Below are positions 1 through 11,940 of a stretch of DNA of 64,000 bases, piece by piece. This DNA comes from Scolanthus callimorphus (lineage: Eukaryota > Cnidaria > Anthozoa > Actiniaria > Edwardsiidae). The notes beneath the pieces were generated by a model. The model was not told the origin of the DNA, did not search any database, and worked only from the letters and a program-made list of their open reading frames with translations. The translations under genes and the position numbers were made by a program. The stretch covers positions 31,885,404-31,949,403 of the forward strand of contig CM066916.1 in the NCBI GenBank assembly GCA_033964015.1. Reading direction: 5' to 3'. Numbering within the stretch: the first letter of the stretch is position 1; each line of letters starts with the position of its first letter.

Positions 1-507
1 GTGTAAACCGCATTTTATCATCCACTCTTGCATGGACATATTATATGCGGTACAGTAAAAACCGGCATATACAGGCCCGGCCGTAGGCTGGATTTTTAAC
101 GGGGGGGGGGGGGGGGGGGGGGCGTTTCAGAGAAAATGGCGGACCATAGTCATCATTTACATACTGATAAGACTTATAATTCCACTTAATTTCGACTGCA
201 ACCGTTTATTGCCACTTCTCTCGATTTACGGACGTTCGCCGAAGAAGCAGTCTACCAATATGGCGCGGGCAAGGAAACTGGCAGCAGGGCAGACTTTTTG
301 GGTCAGGTAAACCTTCTCCCTCGTTCATTTAGAGGAGAAATTGCTAATCAGTATTAGACGAGATGACGTGTGTGCGCTTGCGCAAACGGACAACTTCAAA
401 AGAAACTCATTCCCGTGTCATTTTAATGTCTACTATTGGATTATGAGTAAAAAACATGCAGTAAACGGCAACTTTGAAAAACATTTCTTCATTTTGATAC
501 AGTTTGA

Positions 508-1203
508 TACAGAGCCGTAGAGAGAATTATCTTTGCGCATATTTCAATGTTTGCAAACAGCGAACAAAGGTCCTCAAATGGTTATCACCAGAGCCTTTCC
601 TTGCGAGGTGACGAGCCGGGGAGCTCTGGAAACGAAAATGAGAACAGCACTATGGAAATCTTTCCAAATAATTGACAGACAAGTAATAAGAAGAGTATTG
701 ACACCCGGTATCCGTTCAGGGGATTAATGGTTGTCTGGTATAAAATCAGCCAAACGAAGGGAAAGGCGCTAGGGACCAGTTTGGATGACGTGTATGCGCA
801 TGCGCGATTTGAAAATATGAAAAGAAGCTCATTCTCGTGTCCATATAATGCGTAACTATTGGATTGTGGTGAAGAAAACATGTCAAACGGCAACGTGTTA
901 GAAATCTGCATTACCGTTAAAAAGCCAAAAGAAGAAAACAACGTGTCCCACATGGATCTCTTACTCATTCATCAGACCTATAAATACGTTGGTGATGCAT
1001 AATAATTAGTTGATTGTTCACTAACGGTACAAGGGGCGTCCTTTATATGGTCTGGTTGCCGGCGTTCTCTCACCCATAGGTATCTAGCTACTGAGCAATT
1101 CAACACCAGGATAGCGACTGTCAGGGCCGAAATCTCTGGCGTGGGCGTAAGAACCGTACGGTCGCCATACGACGCTTCAGCTCTTTGTCTGGAAGTATGG
1201 TCC
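508..1203 (+). repeat. Left copy of long-distance inverted repeat
   Basis: About 700 bp that recurs in reverse complement at 44103-44809. Matching landmarks are GAAGTATGGTCC, the GACGCTTCAGCTC block, GGATAGCGACTGTCAGG, and the outer end GATACAGAGCCGTAGAGAG. Probably two copies of one dispersed element. Confidence 0.85.
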
Positions 1204-1746
1204 TATTTTTTTCTCTTTTTCCTCAAGTCAAGTAAATGCTGAATTTGCATTGGTGTGGACAGAGAAAATGATTTATATTACTTGCACGACTCACCAAAGA
1301 AGTTGAAAATTCTTTTCATCACTTTTATGACAAATAACAAATGGCCTTACCACCGAGAAATCCCTCATTGACCATAAAACACAAGCAAACAAGATAATGG
1401 CTTTTAGTCAAATCACACTTAAAAATGGTCTATTGCATGTAGACAGATAGACAGATTTAACAATTAGACCTCAAGGCCGAATGTGCTATGATGAATAGAC
1501 CATGAGGCCGAAGGCCGAATGGTCTATTGATATCATAGCACATGAGGACGAGAGGTCTAATTGTTTTAGTATAAACCAACTAGTTGGTCGGATTTGGCAA
1601 AGAATGCCATTATTTTATGTTAAAAAAATCAAGTTTTCTTGCAAAGAAAGGTGGTTTGCCAGGCACGGTCTATCACTAATAGACCATTAGTAGCTCAGCC
1701 AATCAGAATGCAGGATTTGTAATAGACCATTAGTTGGTTTATACTA

Positions 1747-1792
1747 AAGATAGATAGACAGACAGATAGATAGATAGACAGATAGATAGATG
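1747..1792. repeat. TAGA/CAGA microsatellite
   Basis: Degenerate tetranucleotide run of TAGA and CAGA units, with the same motif scattered just upstream (1440-1460). Confidence 0.9.
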
Positions 1793-2210
1793 GTTAATTA
1801 AAATTATCCTTGCAGCCAGAGGCTGAATTATAATAATTTTTAAAATAGATAAGAGCAAAAGCTCATGATGATAAGAGTAAATATATTTTAAAAAAATATG
1901 AATAAAAACAGCTAATATATTAAAACTATACAGGTTAAATTTCAAAGGTAAATATGAAAAGGCTATATTTACAATGGGTGGTTTAAACTCTTTTGCGCGA
2001 GAAGCGCGCCAAAAACTTAGAGCCCAGCATGTGAAATTACCGCATGTTTGGGAGAACTTTGATATGCAGGGTGCAAAATCGGGAGTTTTAAGGGGGGCAC
2101 GGTACCCCCCGGCCCCAGTAAGCGCTACGGCCCTGTCTCTCTTGAGGTATAATGTTGGCATATTATAAACATATAAAGCCAAGTCGCCGGAACTGATAAT
2201 ATTGCAATAT

Positions 2211-2380
2211 GCTGCGTTCTGATTTGTTACAAGTAGGTTATAAGTTACATCCTACAAGTAGCGAAAAGTGTCGGATTTGAAAGCCAGAAAACGCCAAATG
2301 ACCAGACCAGAAAACGTTTTTGGTTATACAAATTGACCTACTATTCTGATTTGACTAATAAAACAATTATTGCCCCTCGC
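2211..2380 (+). repeat. Dispersed repeat, copy 1
   Basis: Shares GGATTTGAAAGCCAGAAAA, CAAATGACCAGACCAGAAAA and TAGGTTATAAGTTA with 38788-39000. An interspersed family of unknown class. Confidence 0.75.
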
Positions 2381-2534
2381 CCTCATGGCTTCTGAGAACA
2401 GCCCATTCGGCCTAATAATTGTTAAAGGCACCAAGAAATAAACTAATAATTAGAGCGCATTTCAAATCTCTAGCCAACAGAAGCTATTCAGTAAACAAAC
2501 CAAAAGAAGCAAAGAAAGGCAGACTTGCATTCTC

Positions 2535-3520
2535 GTACCAAGAGCTCCCGGCTCGTCTCCTCGCAGGGGAGGCTCTGGTGACATCCATTTCAGTGAGCTT
2601 CGCTGATTGGCTGGTTTAAACGTTGATGCGTGCGCAGAAAGACTTTTCTCTCAACGGTTCAATCTCGTACCCATTCTCGTACCCAGAGCTCCCCGGCTCG
2701 TCTGCTCGCATCGCAGGGGAGGCTCTGGGGACATCCATTTGAGGGCCGTCGCTGATTGGCTGATTTTGAGCGTTGGAGCATGCGCTGAAAGGTCTTTCTC
2801 TCAACGGCTCTGTATCAAATCTCGCGCATGCATCAGTGGCTGTCACCAGAGCCTCCCCCGCGAGGTTACGAGTCGGGGAGCTGTGAGTTCGAGAATGTCT
2901 CGTACCCAGAGCGGCAAAGATTCAGGGCTCTGGGGGAATCGATTTTTTTAAAACTCAGATTCTGGGTTTCCGGTTTGAACGTTGTATGAAAGTTCGTCAT
3001 ATCAACGAATTCGTTGTCGTTTTTCCTGAATGGACTTGGGAGGACTGGGTCGAGTCGCGCGGGCTAGCTGTGGGCAATTTTAGCGTGGTTACCTAGCCCA
3101 AATCAATGGTGGACAGATCGAGAACTCGAGTCTCTGTGATTCCTGCAAGTGATTCATTCAAAACTTTCACCGTTTTCTTGCTACATTTGCCGAAATTTCC
3201 GCAAAAGAGGATCGTCTGTCACTTCCTTATAAGAAGGTAAATGGTTCCAAATATGGTTTTTGCCGTGAGGTGTTGAAAAACGACAATTTTTGGTTGGGGA
3301 CTTGTTTCATATGTACGTTTTTGACCTATCACGCATGCTCACAAATCGGATTCCCCAGAGCCCCGAATCTTGCCGCTGGCCAAAAGATGACGGGCTCTGG
3401 GTACGAGATTGTCAGCGGTTCTGTATCAAATCTCGCGCATGCGTCAATGGCTGTCACCAGAGCCTCCCCGGCGAGGAGAACCGGGGAGCTCTGGGTAAGA
3501 GAATGGCAGACGTGCGCGGT
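2535..3520. repeat. Cluster of GC-rich palindromic elements (AGAGCTCCCCGGCTCGT family)
   Basis: Several truncated copies of a short fold-back element. The ends read CCAGAGCTCCCCGGCTCGT in one direction and ACGAGCCGGGGAGCTCTGG in the other. The middle carries GCATGCGCGAGATTTGATAC and AGAGCCGTTGAGAGAAAG. The same family occurs at 585-640, 17830-18060, 33052-33590 and 44683-44900, making it the most frequent repeat here. Probably a MITE with no coding capacity. Confidence 0.75.
3033..3312 (+). repeat. Dispersed repeat also found inverted at 43453-43735
   Basis: Contains GGTGGACAGATCGAGAACTC, GTCTCTGTGATTCCTGCAAG and GTTGAAAAACGACAATTTTT. All recur in reverse complement at 43453-43735, and the last part recurs at 6163-6240. 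Confidence 0.8.
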
Positions 3521-3584
3521 TAGTTACGCGTGTGCACTCTTTTTAGTGCTAGACCTAATTTTTTCCTAGTTTAACTTTACAAGG

Positions 3585-3660
3585 TTAATAATAATAATAA
3601 TAATAATAATGCACTTATATAGCGATTATACAGGGATATTCTAAGCGCTTTACAATCGTT
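3585..3660. repeat. SINE-like tail, AATAAT tract plus AGCGCTTTACAA
   Basis: An AAT tract followed by GCACTTATATAGCG..AAGCGCTTTACAAT. The same motif pair occurs at 10545-10650 (opposite orientation) and 51676-51752. The shared layout suggests one short interspersed family. Confidence 0.6.
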
Positions 3661-4411
3661 AACTATTTGATATACTATTTACAATAAAAACTTTACTAGA
3701 TTATCTTATAACGTGCCGGAAGCTGGTTCCAAAGTCGGGGTACACTTGTAGAAAAAGCTTTATACCCAAACGTGTTCCAGAGAGTATTTATATAGAACTT
3801 TGAGATTCACAGCATCATGGGCAGAACAGAAAGTAAGTTTCTCGAAGCTTTATACTTTTCTAACAGTACGTTTAAATATATAGGACATGAGCCAATTAAG
3901 CACTTAAAGTTACTAAATTGATTTTGAACGTGATTCCGCGCAGTTCAACTGGTAGCCAATGAAGCGCCTTCAGGACCGGAGCAATGAGTTGCAGTCATCA
4001 ATCTTAGACAGAACTAAAGCAACTACAAGCGTCTTAGTGGCCTCATACGACAAACAGTTTCTTATTTTTGCAATAATAGTATGTTTGGGTAGAGTCATTG
4101 TGTTATCAAAAATTATTAAGTTAGTTTTACCGATTACGACAAAGACCTCAAATTTTAACCGACTAACGACAATAAAAAAGAATCTTAACCGACATTCAGA
4201 CCACCCCTCCCCTGTGTCGAATTTTGAATTTTCCACTCTAGAACAGGGCCAGGTTCTCAGCCAGCGCCACATCCCTACCCGAAATCCCCTCCCCCTCCCC
4301 TCCCTCCCCGCGGGGCATTACTCCTTTTCAGTCTCGGGACAAAAAAAAGAAAGGAGTTCCTGAAACCAAAAGACTAATGACCCGCACTGCAAGTTGGTGC
4401 TCAATTTGTCC

Positions 4412-4417
4412 TTTATT
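4412..4417 (-). terminator. Candidate poly(A) signal of copy A
   Basis: AATAAA on the minus strand about 470 nt after the stop codon of copy A. The same signal occurs at the equivalent place in copy B, which supports it. Confidence 0.5.
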
Positions 4418-4886
4418 CGACATTTCAAGTTTGTTCATTTACACTATATAAACAACAATATGTGCGAGATCCAACGGTAAGTTAGTTCCCTATTGACGCG
4501 CTAGACGAATGAGTACCTGCAAGGTACTTATGATAAACCAACTACGTCTACACTAACAACCCGAACCCGTACCCGTATCACGTCTACCCTAACAACTCGT
4601 ACCTGTACCCGTGCCCTACACTAATAAACCGTATTGGTGCAACAACCCGAACTCGCACTACGTCTACATCAACAACACATACCCGCACGTAAAATCACCC
4701 GTGTCACACTATTGCCGTTCTCAACTTTTTAATATTCAGTTAGTTAAAGAGTTCCGATATTCCTGGTCCGATTGGTAACCAAAGGGAATCTTGCTTGCTT
4801 GGGGATATATGGATTTTCTGTGGTGCAAAACATTTGGAGGATTTGTGGGTTGACTGTGGTAGAGAGAGGAGAGGGGGCTGGGACGA

Positions 4887-7800
4887 CTAGCAGTAGTACT
4901 CTTTCCCGACGTATCTTTTGAGGCAATAGCGAACCCTGACGCGCCTGCGAGAACAGGGTAGGTTGCCATAGTACCAACCACACTTGCGCAATGGGCCAAG
5001 CCCTTTGCAAACGTGTCGACAGCCATTGCAATTCCACTTAAGACCAATCTTGTAGCACCACTTGTAGACCCAGCGGAACTTCGAGATGCAGTAGTAGTTG
5101 CGGCAGCAGTAGCGGTAGCCGTACCAGTAGCGGAAGCATAGCTTCCACAAGTGGCAGAAGTATCTGCGAAAACGATAGGCGCAGGGTTTCAGGTAGCTGC
5201 AGTGTTTGTAGTAGCGTTTGCAGCGATACTTGTGTATGGGAATAATTCGACGTTTTTCTGAGAAACAAAAGAACGAGAATAATCAGTGTTAGGAAAATTT
5301 TCACTAAAAAATAAGGGGCGTCTTGCCGTACAAGTTTCCTTATATTAGGGAATCCCTTGTCTTACTTGGAAGGCATGAAAGTATTCCTCATCATAACGAG
5401 ATTTTTTTCTCGACCAAAGGGCCTGGTTGCGAGATTTCAGGCTGCCCGCGCTGATTCGTAAAAAATACTTATACTCAGGCAGATTAAGGCTTGGCTAGAC
5501 ACCAATTTGCTCAATAAATTGATTTTTAAGACATTTAATCTTACAGACTGATGGAATATCAAATGTTTTGGTATGTATTAATAGAAAACCTTGAACCAAA
5601 AAATTGATACCTGTTCCGGTACGAAGAGTAGTCACGTGACAAGCTAGCACTGGAATTTGAGCCAAATTGTTCAATTAAAAATGGGGAGTACAAGGAAAAT
5701 ATAGGATACTACAAATTACCATTCATTTTGCTCCTTTCCCAGAGTACTTTAAGGAATAGTTTTTGAAGTTTGGAAAAACCTTTCAGAACGTGAGATATCA
5801 TGCAAAACAGGTCACGTGACCTAATTTGCATATGATATTTTCCTAAATATCTCCTTCCCAAGTAGCGGTAGTCAACCTGCAAAGTCTATTTTATATAGCT
5901 ACCCTAACCCTCTCATAAATAATATATATTTCACTTAGCTATTTTAATGCTAAGTACTCCCCATTTTCGAAAATTCATTTTAGCTGCCTTAAGGTCACGT
6001 GACCCTTGAAATGAAATTTTATCCCCATCAAAATGTCACGGGTCTTAATATGTACTTCCCATAAACAGATGAACATGATATGTCAAATAGCAAAAGTGCT
6101 ATTGCAAAATATAATTTTATGCTATTTTATTCGAAAGCCAAGCCTTAATTCACCTGAGTACGGTAAATATGATTCCAAATATGGTTTTGGCCGTGAGGTG
6201 TTGAAAAACGACAATTTTTGGTTGGAGATTGTTTCTATGTAACTTAGTGTAGAAAATGTAAGCCTATTCTCACATATGTATTTTTCAATGAAGGGGAAGC
6301 TGAAATTTGAGTAGCATCTATTGTTCAAATGATCAATCATTGGCTAATTTTGTACAATTTGTTTGGGTGGCCTTTGTTGGAGAAGCCGCACAGTAATTAA
6401 TATCAAGAAATGTTTTTCGAGTCGAGAGAGTAGTTTTCGCAGGAAACTGAGAGAAGGCGATGCCAAACCAATGATCTGATTGGTTATTGGGACGTATGGC
6501 GTTTGTGATCTTGAATTTATTATAAGGGGCGCAACGGCCGCCCCAGGGGGCTGACTGCAAGCGCTTCTTTCTCCTTCCTCTCCCCATTCCCCCCACCCCC
6601 AAGCGCGCGCAGCCCTTCTGGCCCTTTGCGCTTGCTACGCAGGCTACGATCATTTCTGTGGAGTTTTACCTTGTGACTCGTCTGACTCTTCTTCCTCTTT
6701 AGGGGTTTCTTGGTCTGGCTCTGTTAGAGAAACATAGATATCATTGATTAATAATCATTCTGCTGGAACCAACTGGAACCGAGTGACGACACGCCATCTT
6801 CAAAATTACCCAGAAGACCCTGGGAACGAGGTTGGAGTGTACAACCAGAGGGCAGGTGCTCCCTGTGGTAAAAGATGAGCCGAGTCGAACAGAAGGCTGG
6901 GTCGAGCGGACAGGCTCTCGGATGACGTCACATCTAGCTAACACAGGCAGCCCACCTATAAAGCCCAGGACTCTACTCAGAAATGCGTCGTTGTATAGTA
7001 CGTTTATAAAAAGTCATGGCCTTCTTTGACGAAAGCAAGCGCAAACACGGGGAAATTTTGGCTAACTTGCAAAGATCGCGCTCGTTCAATTTTGAAATCA
7101 CACTGCGGAAAGTGTTGCAAGACCATGCTCTTTGCAAAGCAACATCATAGGTTGTATTAGGGAAGATAATGTAGAACGGAGCGGTAGTATTAGAATTATT
7201 TCAAAATGATTTATGATTGACTATAACTTACCGTCCTCTTGGTCTTCCGACCCGTCTTCTACTTTTGCCTTTTCTGTTGAATCCGAGAGAAAAACAAGAA
7301 TCTGATACACTAGACTGTAGTGAGCCAAGGAAGAGGGGTGTGAGGTTCTCGTGGGCAAAGAACTTGTCCCTATTGAATCGTAACACCAAACAAATATGGT
7401 CCTATGTCATGAAAGGTTGCACTCTCCGATTGGGGGTGGGGTGGGAGGGGGGTGGGGGGAGGGGGGGGATTACGCTGACGTGGTAAAATCATAACTGAAA
7501 TGCGGAGTTGTATAAAGCCTTCTCGACTTTGATCTTGCATGTGCTTGGCGCGGTGTGGATTAACATAGAATAATATAAATGGTTATGTATCACGAGGGGT
7601 CCAACTGTTTCTGTTTAAACTTTGTAAGCAAGGAGGCCCAGAAAAGAACAAAGGAGCGAAAGCCAAATCATCCCTAACGAAAAAACCTTTAATAGGAAAA
7701 TGGGAAAGGTAGAAACATAAAATGATGGAAACAACACAACTAAGTTCTGATCTCCATTGTGCAAACTGTATCTTTTTCAAGATTGCTAACGTGTCAAATG

Positions 7801-8117
7801 TTTTTCGTCTGAGAAGATTTAAAGTTTCAGCGAAAGTTCTGTATCAATCAGAAGAGAGTTCGAATAGCGAGAGAGATGAAAATACGCGAGCTTATACTGT
7901 CACTAAAGTGAAGAGAAAGTTCAAAGAAGTGACTACCTGACTACGCATGGAAGGAGACAAACTTACCATCGACCTCGGTTTTTTGCTCAGCTTCTTCATT
8001 CTGCTCGACTTCTTCGGGTTTATCGTCAGCCTGAACCTCTTCCTTAGGAAGAGGCTCAGCTCTGATGAACCCCACAAACAGTAAGAGGAGAACGGCTACT
8101 GGGAACTTCATCTTCAT
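4887..8117 (-). CDS. Secreted acidic-propeptide / basic 16-cysteine peptide precursor, copy A
   Basis: Four coding exons are inferred: 8117-7967, 7273-7232, 6720-6670 and 5257-4887. All junctions are phase 1 with GT..AG borders, giving 204 residues. Exon 1 starts MKMKF, has a hydrophobic core (LLLLFVG) and a likely cleavage after IRA, then a Glu-rich stretch. Exons 2 and 3 add more acidic propeptide (QETPKEEEESDESQ). The last exon opens with Glu-Lys-Arg-Arg, a plausible furin or prohormone-convertase site. It is followed by about 119 residues rich in Tyr, Arg, Lys and Trp, with 16 Cys and only one acidic residue, ending YYC-stop. The chosen ATG is 8117, or 8111 in the same frame; there is no ATG further upstream in frame. 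A TATA box lies about 50 bp upstream. Copy A lacks the fourth propeptide exon found in copy B. Secretion and processing are inferred. A host-defence or venom-type peptide is possible, a structural Tyr-rich protein is an alternative, and I recognise no family. Confidence 0.8.
5474..6158. mobile_element. 685-bp MITE with TA flanks inside precursor copy A
   Basis: Inverted ends CTCAGGCAGATTAAGGCTTGG and the complement of CCAAGCCTTAATTCACCTGAG (19 of 21 match), flanked by TA on both sides as in Tc1/mariner-type insertions. There is no transposase frame. It carries three CACGTGAC-type motifs, so E-box-like sites came with it. It sits where copy B has its fourth propeptide exon. Confidence 0.75.
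6163..6245 (+). repeat. Fragment of the 3033-3312 repeat
   Basis: GGTAAATATGATTCCAAATATGG..GTTGAAAAACGACAATTTTT matches 3238-3305. It lies immediately next to the TA-flanked MITE. Confidence 0.75.
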
Positions 8118-8166
8118 TTGTAAAGACTGGAGGACCCTCACTGTTTAAAGGTATACATAGGGCCTG

Positions 8167-8174
8167 TATTTATA
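8167..8174 (-). promoter_or_regulatory. TATA box of precursor copy A
   Basis: TATAAATA on the minus strand, about 50 bp upstream of the ATG at 8117. This would place transcription start near 8140 and leave a short 5' UTR. The identical motif sits at the same distance in copy B. Confidence 0.75.
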
Positions 8175-9460
8175 CCCAAGTTGTTTTCTCAAACAGCTGA
8201 GAACCATACTGAAAATAGAACCGTGGTTGTGGCAAATATCGTTAATTAGATTGAACGATAGCCAGAATATTAGTGGTTTTGAACAGGAATAGTTTAGAGG
8301 TTGGCCTTGCTTATCGTGAAATGGGAAAAATGTCAAACCACCAAGTTCCTCTTCTTCTCCTTCTTCACTGGAGTTCAAAGAATGGCAAGTTAGTTGGAAT
8401 AACAGCCCATGAGCACGCAATTGATTATACATTTGAAGAGAAAGGCGAGTGTGCGGCAGTTTATGCTAAACTATATGTTAATATGCAATAAATGTTCAGC
8501 AAATAGCCCAGGTTCGAATTATACGCTCCAATGCTCACAAGACGAAAGCTTCAAATCGAGACTTTCTTCAAGTTTGATACATTTACAGTAATTTCAGAAG
8601 AAAGCCTCGACTTGAGGTTATTGTTTGGAGGCATTGGAGGAGCGTAGTTCGAACATGGCCTAAGCTCAGTGGAAACAATGCAGTGCGCACCTAAGAAACA
8701 TTTTGGCCACGCCCTTGTTTAGCAGTGTTTCACTAAGAAATGATCCAAAGGCAAAACAGACACCTTTTTGATACAACAAACCAAAATATGAAACTCGGGC
8801 TTATGTTAGACTAGTCTAGGCTAGGTTTTCATCCGAGAACAGGAAACCGGGCTTTTCATATCACACTTGATTCCCCCTTTAAACTCAAAGTGTTCAATAG
8901 CGCTGTGCACACATGACGTCACACTAGTCAAAACAAAGTTAACTCAGGCAAACAAAAAACACGTTTCTCCAATTTTCTCAGTTTTCTCTCTAAAACGATA
9001 CATAATGAATTGTTAAACTGGTAGTTCCACTCATTATAGCAGAGCTTGTATGTACTCCTACCCTGGCTCGTATTTCGAGCGCGATCCTTCTGAATAGGAT
9101 ATCAGAGGAATTGTTTGGGTGCTAGTCTCGTGATCTATTTTTAGAATCTGTGCGCAGCGCTATTAGATAGATAGATAATAAGTTTAATGAGGCCTCTTGC
9201 AGCTAAACGCTGAAACAGGCAATATGCTTAAGCACATTAAGGCCTGGGATTTTAGATGGGCTAGGGGCTAGTCCCCCAAAACGCAAAATGTGCTTTAATT
9301 ACATGCTTTAATCTATTTAAGGCAACAACAATGTTCTCTTGTTTACCGTTAACGCTCGAGATATAAGGGTCGGAATCAGGTCACGTGACCTAATCAACAT
9401 ATCAGCCTCTTAAAGCACCTTGAAGGAACAAACATTTTCCACCAGCTAAGATAGCACTAT

Positions 9461-10259
9461 CCCGGCATAACTAATCGAACAAAATTTCAATCGAACCTAA
9501 TCGAACACCAATCGTTCGATTGGTTTTGATTGGGTTCGGTAATCGAACATAATCGAACAAAACTTTTTGGTGAGTATGATTACCGAACTCAATCGAACAT
9601 AAATCAAAATGATTGGTTTGATTAAGTTCGATTTTGTTCGGAATTTTGCATGACTTTAGAAATTGGGTAAGACTCATCAGTGACACGCAATGGGGTAATA
9701 CACAGCAAATAGACGGCCATGAACAGTTAACATAACTATTAGCTTTATTCAAATTTCATTGTCAGCTCGGACACTTAGCCTTCTAAATAACAACAAAACC
9801 TGAAAAAACTCAGTTTTATAAGAAAATCCCAGTAAAATCACTCAATAAACCCATAGTTCAATCATGACTGGTGCCTGAGTCTTTATTACTGTTACAGACC
9901 TATGAGGGATATGATAAGAAAAAACATTCAACTTCAACAAAACTATTCTGGACCTATTGGATTAACGTCTCATTAATACCTGCAGTTCATGTGCGGTGCA
10001 GTTCCCAGTATGCGCCAGGCGAGCCGAAGTAAGGTGCTCATCTTGGTTAGTGATTGATTCCGATTTAGAAAAATGCCTGTGTTAAATTTGAAGTTCAATT
10101 GGGTTTGATTGAACATTGTTCGGTAATCGAACGTTCGATTTTTGATTGAAAAAAACTTTGGTGAGTTCGATTATGTTCGATTACCGAACTCAATCAAAAT
10201 CAATCGAACGATTGGTTCGATTAAGTTCGATTACCGAACGTTCGATTAGTTATGCCGGG
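9461..10259. mobile_element. 799-bp MITE with 20-bp TIRs and 6-bp target duplication
   Basis: Perfect terminal inverted repeat CCCGGCATAACTAATCGAAC at both ends, with direct repeat CACTAT at 9455-9460 and 10260-10265. The subterminal regions are packed with ATCGAAC/GTTCGAT motifs in both orientations. There is no transposase frame. It lies between the two precursor units. Confidence 0.9.
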
Positions 10260-10544
10260 CACTATGTAGAACCCAAAGAGATTTATCTTTTAACTTTTCC
10301 AAAGTGAAACTCACAACCGGAGAAAAGTCTCTATTATAAAACGAACCCAGCCGCGGGGTCTGCTGCCAACTCGGTTCTCATTTCGAAGGATAGTTTTTAA
10401 TGCATTTTTTGTTTGTGGTGTTTTATGGGGATGGATGAAAAATAATTGGTCTTTGATCATTTTAGTTTTTAAAGGGTTATTTTAATTCTTTGTTCTATAT
10501 TTTTACAGAGGTATGATTTTTACTAATACAAAGTCAATGTTAAT

Positions 10545-10650
10545 CTTACTATATTGTAAACTTTTTAATATTTTTGATGTAAAACGATGTAAAGCGCTAT
10601 TGGATGTTTAAAGAAATAGCGCTATACAAGTTTAAATTATTATTAACAAA
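10545..10650. repeat. SINE-like tail, second copy
   Basis: GTAAAGCGCTATTGG..AAATAGCGCTATACAAG followed by TTATTATTA. Same signature as 3585-3660 and 51676-51752, in the opposite orientation. Confidence 0.55.
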
Positions 10651-10871
10651 AAAAAAGCAAAATCTGTCGAAACTTCGAGATTTTGACTGATATGACTGGG
10701 ACAAAGCCAAATCAACATTTGTTTCAACATGCCAAGCGCGCAATGTGCATGAAGTTGATCAAATGGTTTAATAAAATAAACTGGACACTCCGAGAAATGA
10801 AGATTTCATTGTGCTATATTTCTGTTAACATCATTACAACCATCATCAGGGTAAAAAGGGAAAGGAAGCGA

Positions 10872-10991
10872 ACAGTGGAGGTGATATAATTCATAGGCAT
10901 AAACAATAGAATGAACCTACATGGCATAGCATGACCTATGTAGGTTTGTTCTACCGTGAAGCCTATGAATTATTAATCACCTGGCCACTGT
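10872..10991. repeat. 120-bp hairpin
   Basis: Arms ACAGTGGAGGTGATATAATTC and its near-exact complement ending CCTGGCCACTGT. They fold over almost the whole length, and the inner arm CATAGGC..GCCTATG continues the stem. Possibly a tiny MITE. Confidence 0.65.
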
Positions 10992-11026
10992 GAGTATCCC
11001 CATCTAGCCATGACCCTTTCCATTTG

Positions 11027-11199
11027 GCAGTTGGGAGAATTTCCGCTCGAATCCAAATTGAACACGCCATTTCCGGAAAAGATTCCCGAAAATTCACTGA
11101 CAACCACGCGAGTCCTAAATTTTCGAAAACTTTTCCCGGGAACTGATGTGTTCCATTTGGATTTTGTATCGAAATTCCCGATAAATCTGCCAAATGCAA
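11027..11199. repeat. Fold-back element
   Basis: TTTGGCAGTTGGGAGAATTT..AATCCAAATTGAACA inverted against TGTTCCATTTGGATTTTG..AAATCTGCCAAA. Overlapping open frames on both strands are explained by the palindrome. Confidence 0.55.
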
Positions 11200-11399
11200 A
11201 TGCGCCACTTCCGGTTTTTTCGAACAGTCGCGCTCCATTTCACCATCTCGGATCGATATTCCAAGTTCCCAGTCCCTACCATGAAGGCTGAATGTCTGCG
11301 TAAATACAGAAGTAGGATTCCTGTGTTGCTGAGCACGTGACTTCCCGGGATGGACAAATGGAAAGCGCCCCATCTCAGTTTTTGTTACTTGGGCTTGCC

Positions 11400-11940
11400 A
11401 CAGGAAGCCCAAATCTTGCAATCTTGTTTTGCTTTTAATGCCACCTGCTTATCGCAGTTGAATAATTAGAATAATGCCCAATGATGTTGAACGGTGGTTT
11501 GGCAACCCATTCAATGGCGCGTTTGTTTACACAAATACACGGTGGAAGGGATTTTAAGACCACTTCAATCAGCCACTTCATACACACCAATTCAGTATCT
11601 TGAATGTATCGCTCATATGTGCCGATCGCGCAATACTACAACAACAAAACGAATGCTTCGCCAATTCTATTGGACCAGTGCCCTAATAAAAATTGCCACC
11701 CTATCCCGCCATCCAACAGCCGAAGCGAGCAACGCAAGAGAGGGGTGACTTCATTGAGTGGGTAAGCCAAGAGGGGCCCCGCGGGCCCCGTCTCTCAAGT
11801 GGAATTGAACTGACTTGTTCCCGGGGGTGTGCGCAACAAATTTTGAATTGATTGACATGATGACATCATAGTGTGGGAATGAACAATATTAGAGCCCCGA
11901 GAATCTTCTAACAAAAAATCGACTGTACTCACAGCTTGCA
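11400..11940 (+). repeat. Distal part of duplication unit 1
   Basis: Matches 18120-18355 and 22650-22920: CTTGCCACAGGAAGCCCAAA, GGGATTTTAAGACCACTTCA, CAGTATCTTGAAT and GATGACATCATAGT occur in the same order. It preserves the site before the 4.3-kb element inserted in unit 2. Confidence 0.8.

Larger units (their letters stand above)
1..4315. other. Gene-free repeat-rich flank
   Basis: No gene could be supported. The segment holds a 22-base G run (101-122), one arm of a long-distance inverted repeat (508-1203), a TAGA microsatellite (1747-1792), a dispersed repeat shared with 38788-39000 (2211-2380), copies of a GC-rich palindromic element (2535-2915, 3345-3520), a segment inverted at 43453-43735 (3033-3312) and a SINE-like tail (3585-3660). 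Open frames here are short and lie in repeats. Confidence 0.6.
4316..8900. repeat. Tandem duplication, gene-bearing part of unit 1
   Basis: From CATTACTCCTTTT at 4316 to the TCATATCACACTTGAT block near 8870 this segment matches 12983-17255 in order and orientation: 3' UTR, exons, promoter and upstream flank. Differences are mainly insertions and deletions in introns, notably a 685-bp mobile element (5474-6158) and loss of the copy-B exon 4 region. Confidence 0.85.

Noticed and set aside
4736..5047. Ala/Ser-rich frame as the main product of copy A's last exon
   Set aside because: An upstream TGA in this frame in both copies and the phase-1 acceptor with KR site favour the cysteine-rich frame; kept only as a finding.
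10963..11421. 152-codon minus-strand frame
   Set aside because: Overlaps a fold-back element (11027-11199) with open frames on both strands and no domain.
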